Positions 1 through 8,331 of a DNA stretch of 64,000 bases are shown in pieces. Made by a program: the position numbers and the translations under genes. The stretch is from Deltaproteobacteria bacterium HGW-Deltaproteobacteria-15 (GTDB lineage: Bacteria > Desulfobacterota > DSM-4660 > Desulfatiglandales > HGW-15): positions 47,914-111,913 of the forward strand of contig PHBH01000040.1 of NCBI GenBank assembly GCA_002840535.1, read 5' to 3'. Positions within the stretch are counted from its first letter, which is position 1, and every line of letters begins with the position of its first letter. The notes under the pieces are model-generated. The model saw nothing but the letters and a program-made list of their open reading frames with translations. It did no database searches and had not been told where the DNA came from.

Positions 1-1999
1 GTTCGGCCAGGAAATCCTCGATGGCGCGCCACATGGCAAGCCGGTTGTACCACCTTCTGACATGATGGCCTTCGTTTTCGAACACCAGGTACCGGACAGG
101 GCGGCCGAGCTTGCGGAGCTCGGAGACAACCTCCTCCGAGTCCTGCTTGAGCACGCGCACATCGTTTGCCCCGTGAATGACAAGCAGCGGCACAGTGATT
201 TCGCCGATCCGGCTGAGCGGCGAACCCCGCCACATCTCCTCCCGCTCGGAAGGATCGTCCGGTCTGCCATAGAACCACTCGAAGTAGTGGCGATTGCGCC
301 AGTAAGGCGGCAAAGTCTCAAGAACGCGCGGCCAGTTGGCAACTCCCACTAAATTGATTCCACACACATAGGGATGCGGCTTTTCAATCAGTTGCATGAG
401 CGCGGAAAATCCGCCGAAGCTGGCGCCGAATACCGCGATGCGCCTGGAGTCTGCGATACCATGATCAATCGCCCATTGAACGGCTTCGGCGATATCCTGC
501 TGCACGCGGCCGGCAGTGCGGCGTGCGCCTGCCGCCATGAATGCGCGTCCATATCCGGCCGAGCCCCGGTAGTTCACCTTGAGGACCGCATAGCCTCGAT
601 TCGCCAACAACTGGTTGAGGTCGAAGTCGCCGGCCGACCAGAAATCTCGTTCCCAAGGTCCGCCATGAGGTATTGCTACAAGGGGGGCCGGTCCAGTGAC
701 GCCCCTCGGTCGGATAACGTAACCGGGGATCTCCAGACCGTCGGAAGCGCGGAAGAAGAATGGCACCATCGGTGACAGCAGTCGCCCGGCATCCGGAGCC
801 GGTGTGCGCAACGGCCGCATAGTCCCTGTCCTGCGGTCGAACAGCAGTTCACTGATCCCGTATGCGGAAAGGATCTTTACCACCATTCGCTGCGTATCTT
901 CGGATACGGTATCGGGCATCGCCCGAACAGGGTCCTCCAGGATCACACCCTGCTCGCGGGCAAGCGCAACCGCCTGATCGACAGCCGCCTTCATTTCCAC
1001 GGCCGCCGCACTCTCGAAATAGTCGATCTTGGGGTAGTCGGGGGTGGTTGTAGCGGCGTACGGCGCTCCCCGCGAACGCGGGAAAAGCGTATGGCCGACG
1101 TCCACACGCTCCCTTTCGAAGAGCACGCGCTCCGTACCCCCACCGAGATCGATCTCCTTCAGCGCGGATTTGTCGAGGCCGATATTGGAATGCGCATACA
1201 GGCGCCGCTGCTTGCGATCTATCCGGAGTGGATGCCACAGATCGAAACCATCGATCTTCGCCACGGTCCGCCACCGCACAACAGTTTCGTCCGGGTCTTC
1301 AGCCACCTCTGCAACCCGATCCGACCCATCTTTCCGGCCGAGCTGCCGAATGCGTCCTGCAAGTCTGCCGTCCGTGTCGACAATCCAACGCGCGATCGTG
1401 CCGTCATTGCGTGCGATCTCCCTTATCCGCCTGGTGGCAAAGTCCGCCTCGAAAACGTCAAACGACGTTGGATCGCGGTCATTGCTGGCAAACAGTACTT
1501 TGGTTGAACCCGGCACCCCCTCATGAAGAAAAAAAGAACGGGCTTTCGTAGAAGGTGTCACGAGCCATGGTTCAAAGCTCGGCTTTTCCGTGTCGAAGAT
1601 TACGATCTGTGTGTTTTCCGCCCCGGAAGGGTCTTTGTGGTAGAAGGCATGGCGGCTATCGGCAAGCCATCCGAAATTGTCGCCGTGAACCGGCCTCGCG
1701 ATACGGCCGGTCGCAAAAAGCCGATCGGCGGCAGCAGGAATATCCCCCTCTCTATCGATCTCTCTCACGGCCATGCCTGTGTCCCCTCTCACCGGCTGGA
1801 TCCAAAGGAGATGTTTTCCATCAGGGGAGATACGGAAGAAGCCTTTGTAATCGCTGTTCGCAACAACCCGACTGACCGGGATCAGCTCCGGCAGAGTGGC
1901 GGATCGAAGAACTGGATGGGTTGGAGCCGTGGCGCAGGCGGAAAGGAGCATTGCCAAGTGCGCGAGGAACAGGAGGACCATAACCAGTCGTCTGGACAT
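1..1999 (-). CDS. S9-family prolyl oligopeptidase-like serine peptidase, lipoprotein (3' end cut by window edge)
   Basis: Reads as an uninterrupted frame of about 666 codons from ATG at 1999 to the window edge, so the C-terminus lies outside. The N-terminus MSRRLVMVLLFLAHLAM is hydrophobic and ends in a lipobox (LLSAC), so an envelope lipoprotein is likely. The middle is a beta-propeller-like region. The C-terminal alpha/beta hydrolase domain has the nucleophile motif GASFGG (Ser about 527), an Asp in HGANDVRV (about 613) and a His in ENEGHH (about 645), the triad order of S9 dipeptidyl/acylaminoacyl peptidases. An AGGAG lies about 10 nt before the ATG. Family knowledge suggests cleavage of short peptides; the actual substrate cannot be seen. 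Nothing follows it in the window and the methylase upstream is in the same direction but 450 bp away, so it is probably transcribed alone. Confidence 0.85.
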   Translation of the reverse strand, partial: MSRRLVMVLLFLAHLAMLLSACATAPTHPVLRSATLPELIPVSRVVANSDYKGFFRISPDGKHLLWIQPVRGDTGMAVREIDREGDIPAAADRLFATGRIARPVHGDNFGWLADSRHAFYHKDPSGAENTQIVIFDTEKPSFEPWLVTPSTKARSFFLHEGVPGSTKVLFASNDRDPTSFDVFEADFATRRIREIARNDGTIARWIVDTDGRLAGRIRQLGRKDGSDRVAEVAEDPDETVVRWRTVAKIDGFDLWHPLRIDRKQRRLYAHSNIGLDKSALKEIDLGGGTERVLFERERVDVGHTLFPRSRGAPYAATTTPDYPKIDYFESAAAVEMKAAVDQAVALAREQGVILEDPVRAMPDTVSEDTQRMVVKILSAYGISELLFDRRTGTMRPLRTPAPDAGRLLSPMVPFFFRASDGLEIPGYVIRPRGVTGPAPLVAIPHGGPWERDFWSAGDFDLNQLLANRGYAVLKVNYRGSAGYGRAFMAAGARRTAGRVQQDIAEAVQWAIDHGIADSRRIAVFGASFGGFSALMQLIEKPHPYVCGINLVGVANWPRVLETLPPYWRNRHYFEWFYGRPDDPSEREEMWRGSPLSRIGEITVPLLVIHGANDVRVLKQDSEEVVSELRKLGRPVRYLVFENEGHHVRRWYNRLAMWRAIEDFLAE

Positions 2000-2437
2000 G
2001 CGTCGTGTTCTCCTTTGTTTGCGGCATATGTTTTCATTAGGGAACACATAAAAACACAAAGCCTCCCAGGCTGAACCGTCCATTTAGGATCTCGAGCACC
2101 TCCTCTCAAGTCCTTATCGTATTGTCTGCATAAGCGACGCTGGGTGGCAGCTACCGGTGTACACCTGATGCTGATACGGACGAGACCAATATTCCATCAT
2201 CGTGGGCGCCCTCGGGACGTACATGCTATTATGTCATTTCCCGTGCCGCACCCGCGCCAAAAACGCATAATCGCATGTACGTCCTATTCTTCCTTCATTG
2301 ATAGAATTATTCTATTTTTTTCTGGTCCACCGCACCGGACGGGGCAGATAATCCGCTTAATGAGCACAACCACGACTGGAGGTGCAGGCCGACAAAATGT
2401 ATCTGCAAAAAAAGTGATCTCCAGTTTCACTCTGACT
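2000..2437. other. Intergenic gap without recognised gene
   Basis: About 440 bp between the S9 peptidase start and the restriction-endonuclease remnant. I find no convincing coding frame, tRNA or repeat. An AT-rich stretch near 2300-2330 contains a short palindrome followed by a run of T, but the loop is too small for a normal terminator. Confidence 0.4.
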
Positions 2438-2686
2438 CTAGGAGAATTCTATGATCAAAACGATAATCTTGTCCGGCTCCGAGAGAGACCAGGCAAAAGA
2501 ACCCCAGGCCAATTCTGAGGCGATTTTAGGGTGTGCACCCGATCAGCAGCGGTCCGAGAAGTCAGAGACGAAGGCGACATCTCTGGGGTTGAAGCCCGCT
2601 TGGGAAGCAATATCCGGCAGGGCTTCTTTTCGTGACCGTTTGACAGCGCCGTCCGTGGCGACCAACTCAATGAACACGGTCCAATT
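2438..2686 (-). pseudogene. C-terminal remnant of a BsuBI/PstI-type restriction endonuclease
   Basis: In a frame different from the methylase that overlaps it, the minus strand encodes NWTVFIELVATDGAVKRSRK, then GFNPRDVAFVSDFSDRC, an in-frame TGA (2543-2545), and then SELAWGSFAWSLSEPDKIIV up to TAG at 2438. Both blocks resemble the C-terminal catalytic part of BsuBI/PstI-family endonucleases, whose hallmark is an E..ATDGPV segment and a terminal ELAWGSFAW segment (from memory of the family). The N-terminal two thirds are missing and there is no start codon. The fragment begins where the methylase homology stops, so a deletion seems to have fused the two genes out of frame. It is not expected to make an active enzyme. 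Confidence 0.7.
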
Positions 2687-4479
2687 CCGTATATTTGTGC
2701 GACTGCTTTTTCCAAGGCCTCCCGCCCTGCTCCGCCTTTCAGCATTCTCCCGGTCATCTCCATCTGTTCGGGGGATGGCAAGGGGAGTGTGTTGAGCTCA
2801 AATGCGGAAACCGCAACGCTGCCGCTTATGTAGCGGAAGGCAAGGTCAAGGGCATTTGTGTTCAGGATTGCCGTTATGACATCGGGAGAAATGGACGGTT
2901 TTTCGTTCGAAGGTCTGATCATGTTGATGTGGTTTTCCACCACGACCCCGCCATATTGTTGGATGAACTCCTCGGGCAGGAGCGCTGCAATCAGCCTTCT
3001 TTTCTGTTCTTTGGAGGTGGTGCGTTGCACGAGCACGCAGGATTGTCGCGTGATCAGGTAATCCTGTTTCGGATACACATGCAGGTACGGCTTATGGTTT
3101 CGGCGTGCCGCGCTGAAATTGAACTCTCCTTCGGGGGTGACGGATTCAGCCCAGATAAGGGGATAGCATTCTTTCCCCATTTCGCTTCTTAGTTGAATCT
3201 TGTGCCGGTTCCAGACCAATTGCCCGGTGTTCACGGAATATCCGTAATCCGACAGTCGATGCGGCAGCATTACGAATCTCTTCAGTAGCGCCACATCTTC
3301 CGAATCCCGCGGCAGAAACCACGGATCCTCATCATTGGCGGGAAGAGCAAATCTGCCGACCTTCTGGATAGAGACCGGCTTTTCGTTGCCGTTCGGTCTC
3401 AGGAACTCGACGGTGACGGCTCGCCTCTTCTTATCGGCTCGCCTATACACGCTCAGCATGGTCTCCTGCAGAACATCTTCGAAGACTCCCTTTCGCTCGG
3501 CGATGAAATCCATCTTCAGGGGTGGAGCTTCACTCTGGAGTAAACTGCGCAAGGCTTTGAAATACTGTCCGCCGAGAAAGGACGTAGGGGTCACATAGCC
3601 GATAATCCCCCCGGGCCTGACCCAGCGGATCGCCAGATCCGTAAAGACGCCGTAGAGGTTTGCGTGCCCGTAAAGGGATCTCTTGTAGAGGTGACGCTGA
3701 GGCGCAGGAAGGGTGATTTTTCCATAAGGAGGATTCCCGACGACCAGGTCGAACGGCCTCCGATCGTCAATGGGTATGGTGAGGGCGTTCCCTGTCTGAA
3801 CCACATCGGAAAACCGCTTGTCCGCCGCGCAGCAGATATCGATAAGGGCTGCTTCCAGCAGAACCTGGGATAGCCATGCCGCAAAAGGATCGATTTCGAA
3901 CCCGTTCAGCCTCGTTGTTATGTTGCGTAGTACGAAAGCCGGATCAACCTTGTTGAAGGATTTCAGCATCCGCAGGGCAGCATGGGCTAGAAAAGCGCCG
4001 CCGCCGCAGGCGGGGTCGAGGATGCGTCCCCTTTCCCAGTCGAATCCTGCTTCGGTCACCATATCCATGAGACGTTCCGCAAGCGCAGGGGGCGTATAGT
4101 AGGCGCCGAGCTCTGAGCGGATCTTCTCCGGGAGCATCGCCGTATAGATGGAGCTGATGAGATAGCCTGCATGGAGAACGGGAAAAACGGCAGCCGCTAT
4201 CCCGGCGGTGCGAGCGAGCGAGAAGGTTGCCTCATCCGGGAGGTCGAGCGAAATGGGAGGGGTTCGAATTTCCCATGAACAGCGGTGCTGCCTCGATATC
4301 TCCTGCCAGTAGCTTTTTAAAACGCACCCGCAAAAGGCCTGCGACCGATGAAGCCGGACAGCCGGGTCCGACAGGTTTTCCGCGACTTCTTTTGCCTTAT
4401 CCTTACAAACGGCAAAAGCATCGCTTTGCGCCGAAGGAAGGTCTCTGAACTCCAGCTCCATCTGGGCAGGACCGCTCAT
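2455..4479 (-). CDS. N6-adenine DNA methyltransferase (Eco57I/TaqI-like), C-terminus running into endonuclease remnant
   Basis: A 674-residue class gamma-like amino-methyltransferase. It has the SAM motif DPACGGGAF at residues 155-163, an acidic motif FEIDPFA near 195 and the catalytic NPPYG at 249-253, followed by a target-recognition region. It is expected to methylate adenine in a Type II recognition site using SAM. The start is placed at 4479 because AGGAAGG lies 8 nt upstream; an in-frame ATG twelve codons earlier has no such site. The last roughly 75 residues (after EKAVAQIYGI) are rich in Ser/Pro/Arg and lie opposite a different reading frame that encodes endonuclease sequence, so this tail is probably the product of a deletion or frameshift. 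With the endonuclease destroyed, this would now be an orphan methylase. Confidence 0.85.
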   Translation of the reverse strand: MSGPAQMELEFRDLPSAQSDAFAVCKDKAKEVAENLSDPAVRLHRSQAFCGCVLKSYWQEISRQHRCSWEIRTPPISLDLPDEATFSLARTAGIAAAVFPVLHAGYLISSIYTAMLPEKIRSELGAYYTPPALAERLMDMVTEAGFDWERGRILDPACGGGAFLAHAALRMLKSFNKVDPAFVLRNITTRLNGFEIDPFAAWLSQVLLEAALIDICCAADKRFSDVVQTGNALTIPIDDRRPFDLVVGNPPYGKITLPAPQRHLYKRSLYGHANLYGVFTDLAIRWVRPGGIIGYVTPTSFLGGQYFKALRSLLQSEAPPLKMDFIAERKGVFEDVLQETMLSVYRRADKKRRAVTVEFLRPNGNEKPVSIQKVGRFALPANDEDPWFLPRDSEDVALLKRFVMLPHRLSDYGYSVNTGQLVWNRHKIQLRSEMGKECYPLIWAESVTPEGEFNFSAARRNHKPYLHVYPKQDYLITRQSCVLVQRTTSKEQKRRLIAALLPEEFIQQYGGVVVENHINMIRPSNEKPSISPDVITAILNTNALDLAFRYISGSVAVSAFELNTLPLPSPEQMEMTGRMLKGGAGREALEKAVAQIYGIGPCSLSWSPRTALSNGHEKKPCRILLPKRASTPEMSPSSLTSRTAADRVHTLKSPQNWPGVLLPGLSRSRTRLSF

Positions 4480-4539
4480 CTGCAAATCCTTCCTGTAAAA
4501 TCGTCGGGTTCGCATCCTATCACCTGATCCTGTCTGTGG

Positions 4540-4785
4540 TCAATGAAGGTCCCTGAAGATTCCTATGACCTTTCCAACGATGATTACATCGTCGTCGCCG
4601 GGCTGTACATTGATCGGCTCCATGTTGGGGTTCTCCGGCTGGAACCGTATCCGATTCCGCTCCCGGAAGAAGCGTTTGAGGGTGGCCTCGCCATCCACAA
4701 GGGCAACCACGATGTCCCGATTTTCGGCGGTGGGCTGGGGCCGGACCGGGGCCAGGTCCCCTTCCTGGATATGAGCGTCGGCTCC
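4540..4785 (-). pseudogene. lexA: Truncated lexA (C-terminal S24 peptidase half only)
   Basis: The minus strand encodes GADAHIQEGDLAPVRPQP, then DIVVALVDGEATLKRFFRE and PENPNMEPI, ending in VGKVIGIFRDLH before TGA at 4540. This matches the C-terminal half of LexA, including the region of the catalytic Lys (ATLKRF). The N-terminal winged helix and the GDSM segment with the nucleophilic Ser are absent. Upstream the frame reaches a stop at 4864-4866 with no start codon except an internal Met. The break lies just beside the terminator of the phosphohexomutase gene. A functional LexA would have to be encoded elsewhere. Confidence 0.8.
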
Positions 4786-4849
4786 GAGAAGATCGCGAGC
4801 AGGAGCTTGCTCCAGAAGAAGATTAAGAAGACCATAAGCTCGAATCGAT

Positions 4850-4886
4850 GGGTTTCCCCCGGCTCAAAACCTGCCGGGGTCAACCC
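4850..4886 (-). terminator. Hairpin downstream of phosphohexomutase gene
   Basis: On the minus strand GGGTTGACCCCGGC and GCCGGGGGAAACCC pair with one GA/GA internal mismatch around a 9-nt loop, starting 13 bp after the phosphohexomutase stop codon. There is no clear T run, so it is either a weak intrinsic terminator or an mRNA 3'-end stabiliser. It sits directly against the truncated lexA. Confidence 0.6.
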
Positions 4887-4899
4887 ATCCTACAGGAAC

Positions 4900-6963
4900 T
4901 CATTGGCAGTGAGATCGGCTTTCAGCGTTCAACTCTTTGATCTTCCTGTCCGCAATGGAGACGAACGCCATGTTGACTTTGCTGAGATAGGCCTTGTCTT
5001 TACCTTCAATGTAGAACCTCAGTACCGCGTCCGTGCCGGATGCACGCAGTTCGAACCAGAAGGAGCCAAAATCGATGTACGTGCCGTCGCCGGCCCAGAA
5101 AACGCGTTTGATCCCAGGAATAGTGACTGCTCCTCCTACGATCTTCTGCAACTCTTTCCGGACTTCTTCGGTGGATGGCCTCCCAACGAAGGACCTGAAG
5201 GTTTCCACCATGAATTCCTTTGCCTGGTTTCCGATAGCCTGTGCTCTCTCCCGTTCCTCGCCCCTGAGGGACTCCTCGAAAAGCTTCTTGTCAATCCGAT
5301 CGTAATATCTGAACTGGATGTCGTATTCCCGTATTTTGTCCATGTAAAGCTGCGCAAAGGAGCTCTTGTCAAGATAAAGCCCGGCCATGATGCTCAGATT
5401 CATGAGGGCCAGTTGCATCCCATCCTTCTCCTTCATGGCGAGACTCCGCCTGCGCCCGTTTTTGCTGACGCTCCATTCCAGCCCTCCCATGGCAGCGCCT
5501 CCGGATTCCTCCGCCATGATCAGGATACGGGGTTTGTGGCCCAGGCTCACCTTCTTTCCGGTTGCATCGGTGAGCACCACCTCGCTTCCATCGTGGAGCT
5601 GCTCTTCCACCTCTCCGACCATGCCGCCGAAGTACTTGAATCCCACAGGCGTGTTGAAAACTCGAACCCTTGTGTTTTTGCTTTCAAACTGACGCGAGTA
5701 TTTCCGGTTAAAAACATCTGCAAGCTCTCCAATGGATCTGGAGGTGGGAAAGGTCGTCCCGATCACCTGATCGTACTCAAAGAGATCGCCGCTTCGCGCC
5801 AGCATTTCCAGCTTGAGAGCAGCGTTCAGAAAATAGATCTGGTTGGGCTTGAAGTAGACGACGATCCGGGGCACCCCCGGCAAAGTCTCCACCTCAAGAC
5901 CTATGTCGGCGGCTTCTTCGGCAATCGAGGAGTCCGCCAGAGTGACCATGTTGTACCGATCTCCATCCGGATCCCAGATGAACCCGAAATGGATCTCCCC
6001 GGCGAGGAGTTTCTCCTTCAGCCCGATGTTCCTGTAGATGATCTGCTTGGTCGGGTCGCACCCATAATCCTCCCCCTGAATGTTCCCCACCCTGTGAAAG
6101 TCATCCCTCTTTTCCCAATGCATGTATCGGATGGATCCTGAGGGACTGGTATCGATCCCAAATCGCTCGAAAACAGGAAGGGAGTTCTCGTGCATGCTCC
6201 CGCCCACCGTAGAGACCCCCACCTTCATACCAGACTCCTGAGCCTTCCGGATGAGCTTGAACGCCTCTTCAGGAATCGTCTGTTTGAGGTATTCCACATA
6301 ACCGGGAACGAATCGAAAATCACGCCTGATCAGAGGCGAGTCCATCCTGCTCAGGCAAATGGCAAATCGGTTCTCCCTTGCCTCTTCTCCTATTTTTTTT
6401 ACCTCATCCCTGATCTCGTCGGCCATGCCCAGGAGCTGCATGCCCTTCTCATCCATGGGTTTTATTCCCTGCTTGAAGGCCTGGGAATGGCTGGCTGTCA
6501 CATTCGCGCCTCCATCCAGCTCATTATAAAAAACACCGAAGGAAGAACCCCAGATCGGCGTGGTATCCTTGTCTGCATGAAGATGCGCGGAAATGGAATG
6601 GCGAGCAAGTATCCGGCTCAAGAATTCGATGATATCCGAGGTGTACCGGCGAACCTCGCCTCCGAGATGAACAGCCTGAACGCCGTGACGGTTGTAGACA
6701 CGCGCCATGGCCTCTGCCATGATCATGACCGTGTGCGCGTTGAAAGGGGCGTCTGTGGCGAAAAAGTCTTCCATATTGAAAGTATCTCGATACCCGGCTG
6801 TCCCGAGTTCGAAACGATCAATCCATTTGAAAAGGCCGTTTCGCGAAAAGAAGCCGCTGGAGTAACGCACTTCAATCTCGCAATCCGGCGTCAATGAGAT
6901 CTTTGGATCGCTCTCCTCCTTCAACTGCACCTTCATCACCGAATCTCGTTCCACTGCACCCAT
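4900..6963 (-). CDS. Alpha-D-phosphohexomutase (phosphoglucomutase/phosphomannomutase family)
   Basis: The 687-residue protein has the four family signatures in order: a serine loop TASHSQAFKQG (normally TASHNP), the metal-binding DPDGDRYN, the sugar-recognition loop EESGGAAMGG, and the phosphate-binding RASGTDAVLRFYIE near the C-terminus. It should interconvert hexose 1- and 6-phosphates for polysaccharide or nucleotide-sugar synthesis. It is longer than the usual 450-550 residues. The Asn-to-Ser change next to the phosphoserine and the RPSG-to-RASG change are noticeable, so sugar specificity cannot be assigned. The start at 6963 is chosen because GGGAGGAG lies 5 nt upstream; an earlier in-frame ATG (6999) lacks a ribosome site. 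It is followed by a hairpin at 4850-4886. Confidence 0.88.
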   Translation of the reverse strand: MGAVERDSVMKVQLKEESDPKISLTPDCEIEVRYSSGFFSRNGLFKWIDRFELGTAGYRDTFNMEDFFATDAPFNAHTVMIMAEAMARVYNRHGVQAVHLGGEVRRYTSDIIEFLSRILARHSISAHLHADKDTTPIWGSSFGVFYNELDGGANVTASHSQAFKQGIKPMDEKGMQLLGMADEIRDEVKKIGEEARENRFAICLSRMDSPLIRRDFRFVPGYVEYLKQTIPEEAFKLIRKAQESGMKVGVSTVGGSMHENSLPVFERFGIDTSPSGSIRYMHWEKRDDFHRVGNIQGEDYGCDPTKQIIYRNIGLKEKLLAGEIHFGFIWDPDGDRYNMVTLADSSIAEEAADIGLEVETLPGVPRIVVYFKPNQIYFLNAALKLEMLARSGDLFEYDQVIGTTFPTSRSIGELADVFNRKYSRQFESKNTRVRVFNTPVGFKYFGGMVGEVEEQLHDGSEVVLTDATGKKVSLGHKPRILIMAEESGGAAMGGLEWSVSKNGRRRSLAMKEKDGMQLALMNLSIMAGLYLDKSSFAQLYMDKIREYDIQFRYYDRIDKKLFEESLRGEERERAQAIGNQAKEFMVETFRSFVGRPSTEEVRKELQKIVGGAVTIPGIKRVFWAGDGTYIDFGSFWFELRASGTDAVLRFYIEGKDKAYLSKVNMAFVSIADRKIKELNAESRSHCQ

Positions 6964-7316
6964 GCTCTCCTCCCGACCCGGCCCGGCTGCCCGGGTCACT
7001 GAAAAGAAAAATTTCTCACTCCGCCCGAAATGACATCATTGAAGGGTGGAAAAGCCGTCTCGGTTTACCGTGTCCGACCCGTTGCATATGGTTTTTCTAT
7101 CCATTCCCTGACGATAGGACAAGCCATGCAAAATCACAAATTTTTTATGCCGCTTCTCGATTCCGTCTCTCTCCCCCTGCCCCTCCGACCAAGAAGGGTC
7201 CCACCGAAACTACACACGGGGTCTCAGGGGGAAACCTGCCGGTGCTCCTTTCATAAAGGGGAGACAGAGGGGAATTGCGTCTTGACCTTGAATCATCGAA
7301 ACGTTAAATTTTGCCC
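6964..7316. other. Divergent intergenic region
   Basis: About 350 bp between two divergent genes, so it must hold promoters for both. I cannot pick a convincing -35/-10 pair. The part near 7185-7265 is C/G-run rich. No gene is seen. Confidence 0.35.
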
Positions 7317-8318
7317 ATGAAAAAAAGAATCGAATGGGTATTGTTCAGCATGACCCTGATCGGCTGTGCCATCAGCCTTCCTCATTTCACTTTTGCCGCC
7401 CCGCGACCTCCCGGCGTCTTCATCGAGCCGTCTCCGCTGCCGGGCGCCATGACGCTGTGCGGAGAAAAGATCCCCCTCGAAAATCCACTAATGCTGGAGA
7501 TGCTGGACAGGGAAATCCACATCACCGTCTGGGACCCGGCAAGGGTGCTCCTCACGTTCAAGCGGGCATCCCGTCATTTCCCTTTTATAGAGAAGAAACT
7601 CAGGGACCTGGGAATGCCTGACGATCTGAAGTATCTCTCGGTCGCCGAAAGCAATCTCCTTACGTACGCAAAGTCCAGCGCGGGCGCCCTGGGCCCATGG
7701 CAGTTCATGAAGGCTACGGGGGTGCGTGCCGGGCTGAGACATGATCCTTCCATGGATGAGAGACTGGATTTCGAGCGCGCCACTGAAGCAGCCCTGCTCT
7801 ACCTGAAACAGCTGAGAGAGTTGTTCGGCTCCTGGGCTGCCGCAATGGCCGCCTATAACTGCGGAGAAAATCGTATCCGCACGGAAATGAGCGAGCAGAG
7901 GGTTACCGACTATTACCGGCTGAATCTTCCGCTGGAGACGGAGAGGTACATATTCCGGGTCGCAGCGATCAAGCTCGTCATGGAAAATCCGGAGCGGTAC
8001 GGATTCAGGATCCCCAAGGAAGCGATGTATAGAGCAATTCCTTGCGATTCCGTGCCTGTGGATATCCGACAACCCATCCACATTGCCGACCTGGCCCAGG
8101 CACTCGGGACCGACTACAAGGAGATCAAGGAGCTCAATCCCCAATTCCTGGGCCGCCACCTGCCCGAGGGGCAATATGTGCTTAAAATCCCCTGCAAAAC
8201 CGGCCCCAAGCTGGACGATTTCTTGAAGAGCCTCCCTCCGGTTCAGGAGGCGACGAAAAACAACCCTGATATTACCAAGACCAAGAGTACGAAACCCGAA
8301 GCCCGAACAGGAAAGTGA
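7317..8318 (+). CDS. Lytic transglycosylase (MltD-like, SLT domain plus LysM)
   Basis: The 333-residue exported protein has an N-terminal hydrophobic segment (MKKRIEWVLFSMTLIGC) that could be a lipoprotein signal (LIGC) or be cleaved later near TFAAP. The catalytic SLT domain shows the family order: a Glu in YLSVAESNL, GALGPWQFM, and AAYNCGENRIR. A C-terminal region around IADLAQALGTDYKEIKELNP is a LysM peptidoglycan-binding motif. It should cleave the MurNAc-GlcNAc bond to give 1,6-anhydro-muropeptides in the periplasm. The start is the ATG at 7317; a TTG two codons upstream is also in frame. The next gene follows after 13 bp and may be cotranscribed. Confidence 0.88.
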   Translation: MKKRIEWVLFSMTLIGCAISLPHFTFAAPRPPGVFIEPSPLPGAMTLCGEKIPLENPLMLEMLDREIHITVWDPARVLLTFKRASRHFPFIEKKLRDLGMPDDLKYLSVAESNLLTYAKSSAGALGPWQFMKATGVRAGLRHDPSMDERLDFERATEAALLYLKQLRELFGSWAAAMAAYNCGENRIRTEMSEQRVTDYYRLNLPLETERYIFRVAAIKLVMENPERYGFRIPKEAMYRAIPCDSVPVDIRQPIHIADLAQALGTDYKEIKELNPQFLGRHLPEGQYVLKIPCKTGPKLDDFLKSLPPVQEATKNNPDITKTKSTKPEARTGK

Positions 8319-8331
8319 AGATCCGATTGAA

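Noticed and set aside
2543..2545. In-frame TGA in the endonuclease remnant as a second selenocysteine codon
   Set aside because: The gene is already missing its N-terminal part, the position is not a catalytic Cys in the family, and no SECIS-like hairpin follows. A plain nonsense codon is more likely.
4543..6141. Long open frame (532 codons) on the plus strand opposite the phosphohexomutase
   Set aside because: The minus strand carries all catalytic motifs of the family; the plus frame has no recognisable domain, ribosome site or typical composition and is a GC-driven shadow. The same holds for long antisense frames opposite leuS (21158-22615), ribBA (23216-24499), and the kinase genes (55505-56989, 56989-58629).
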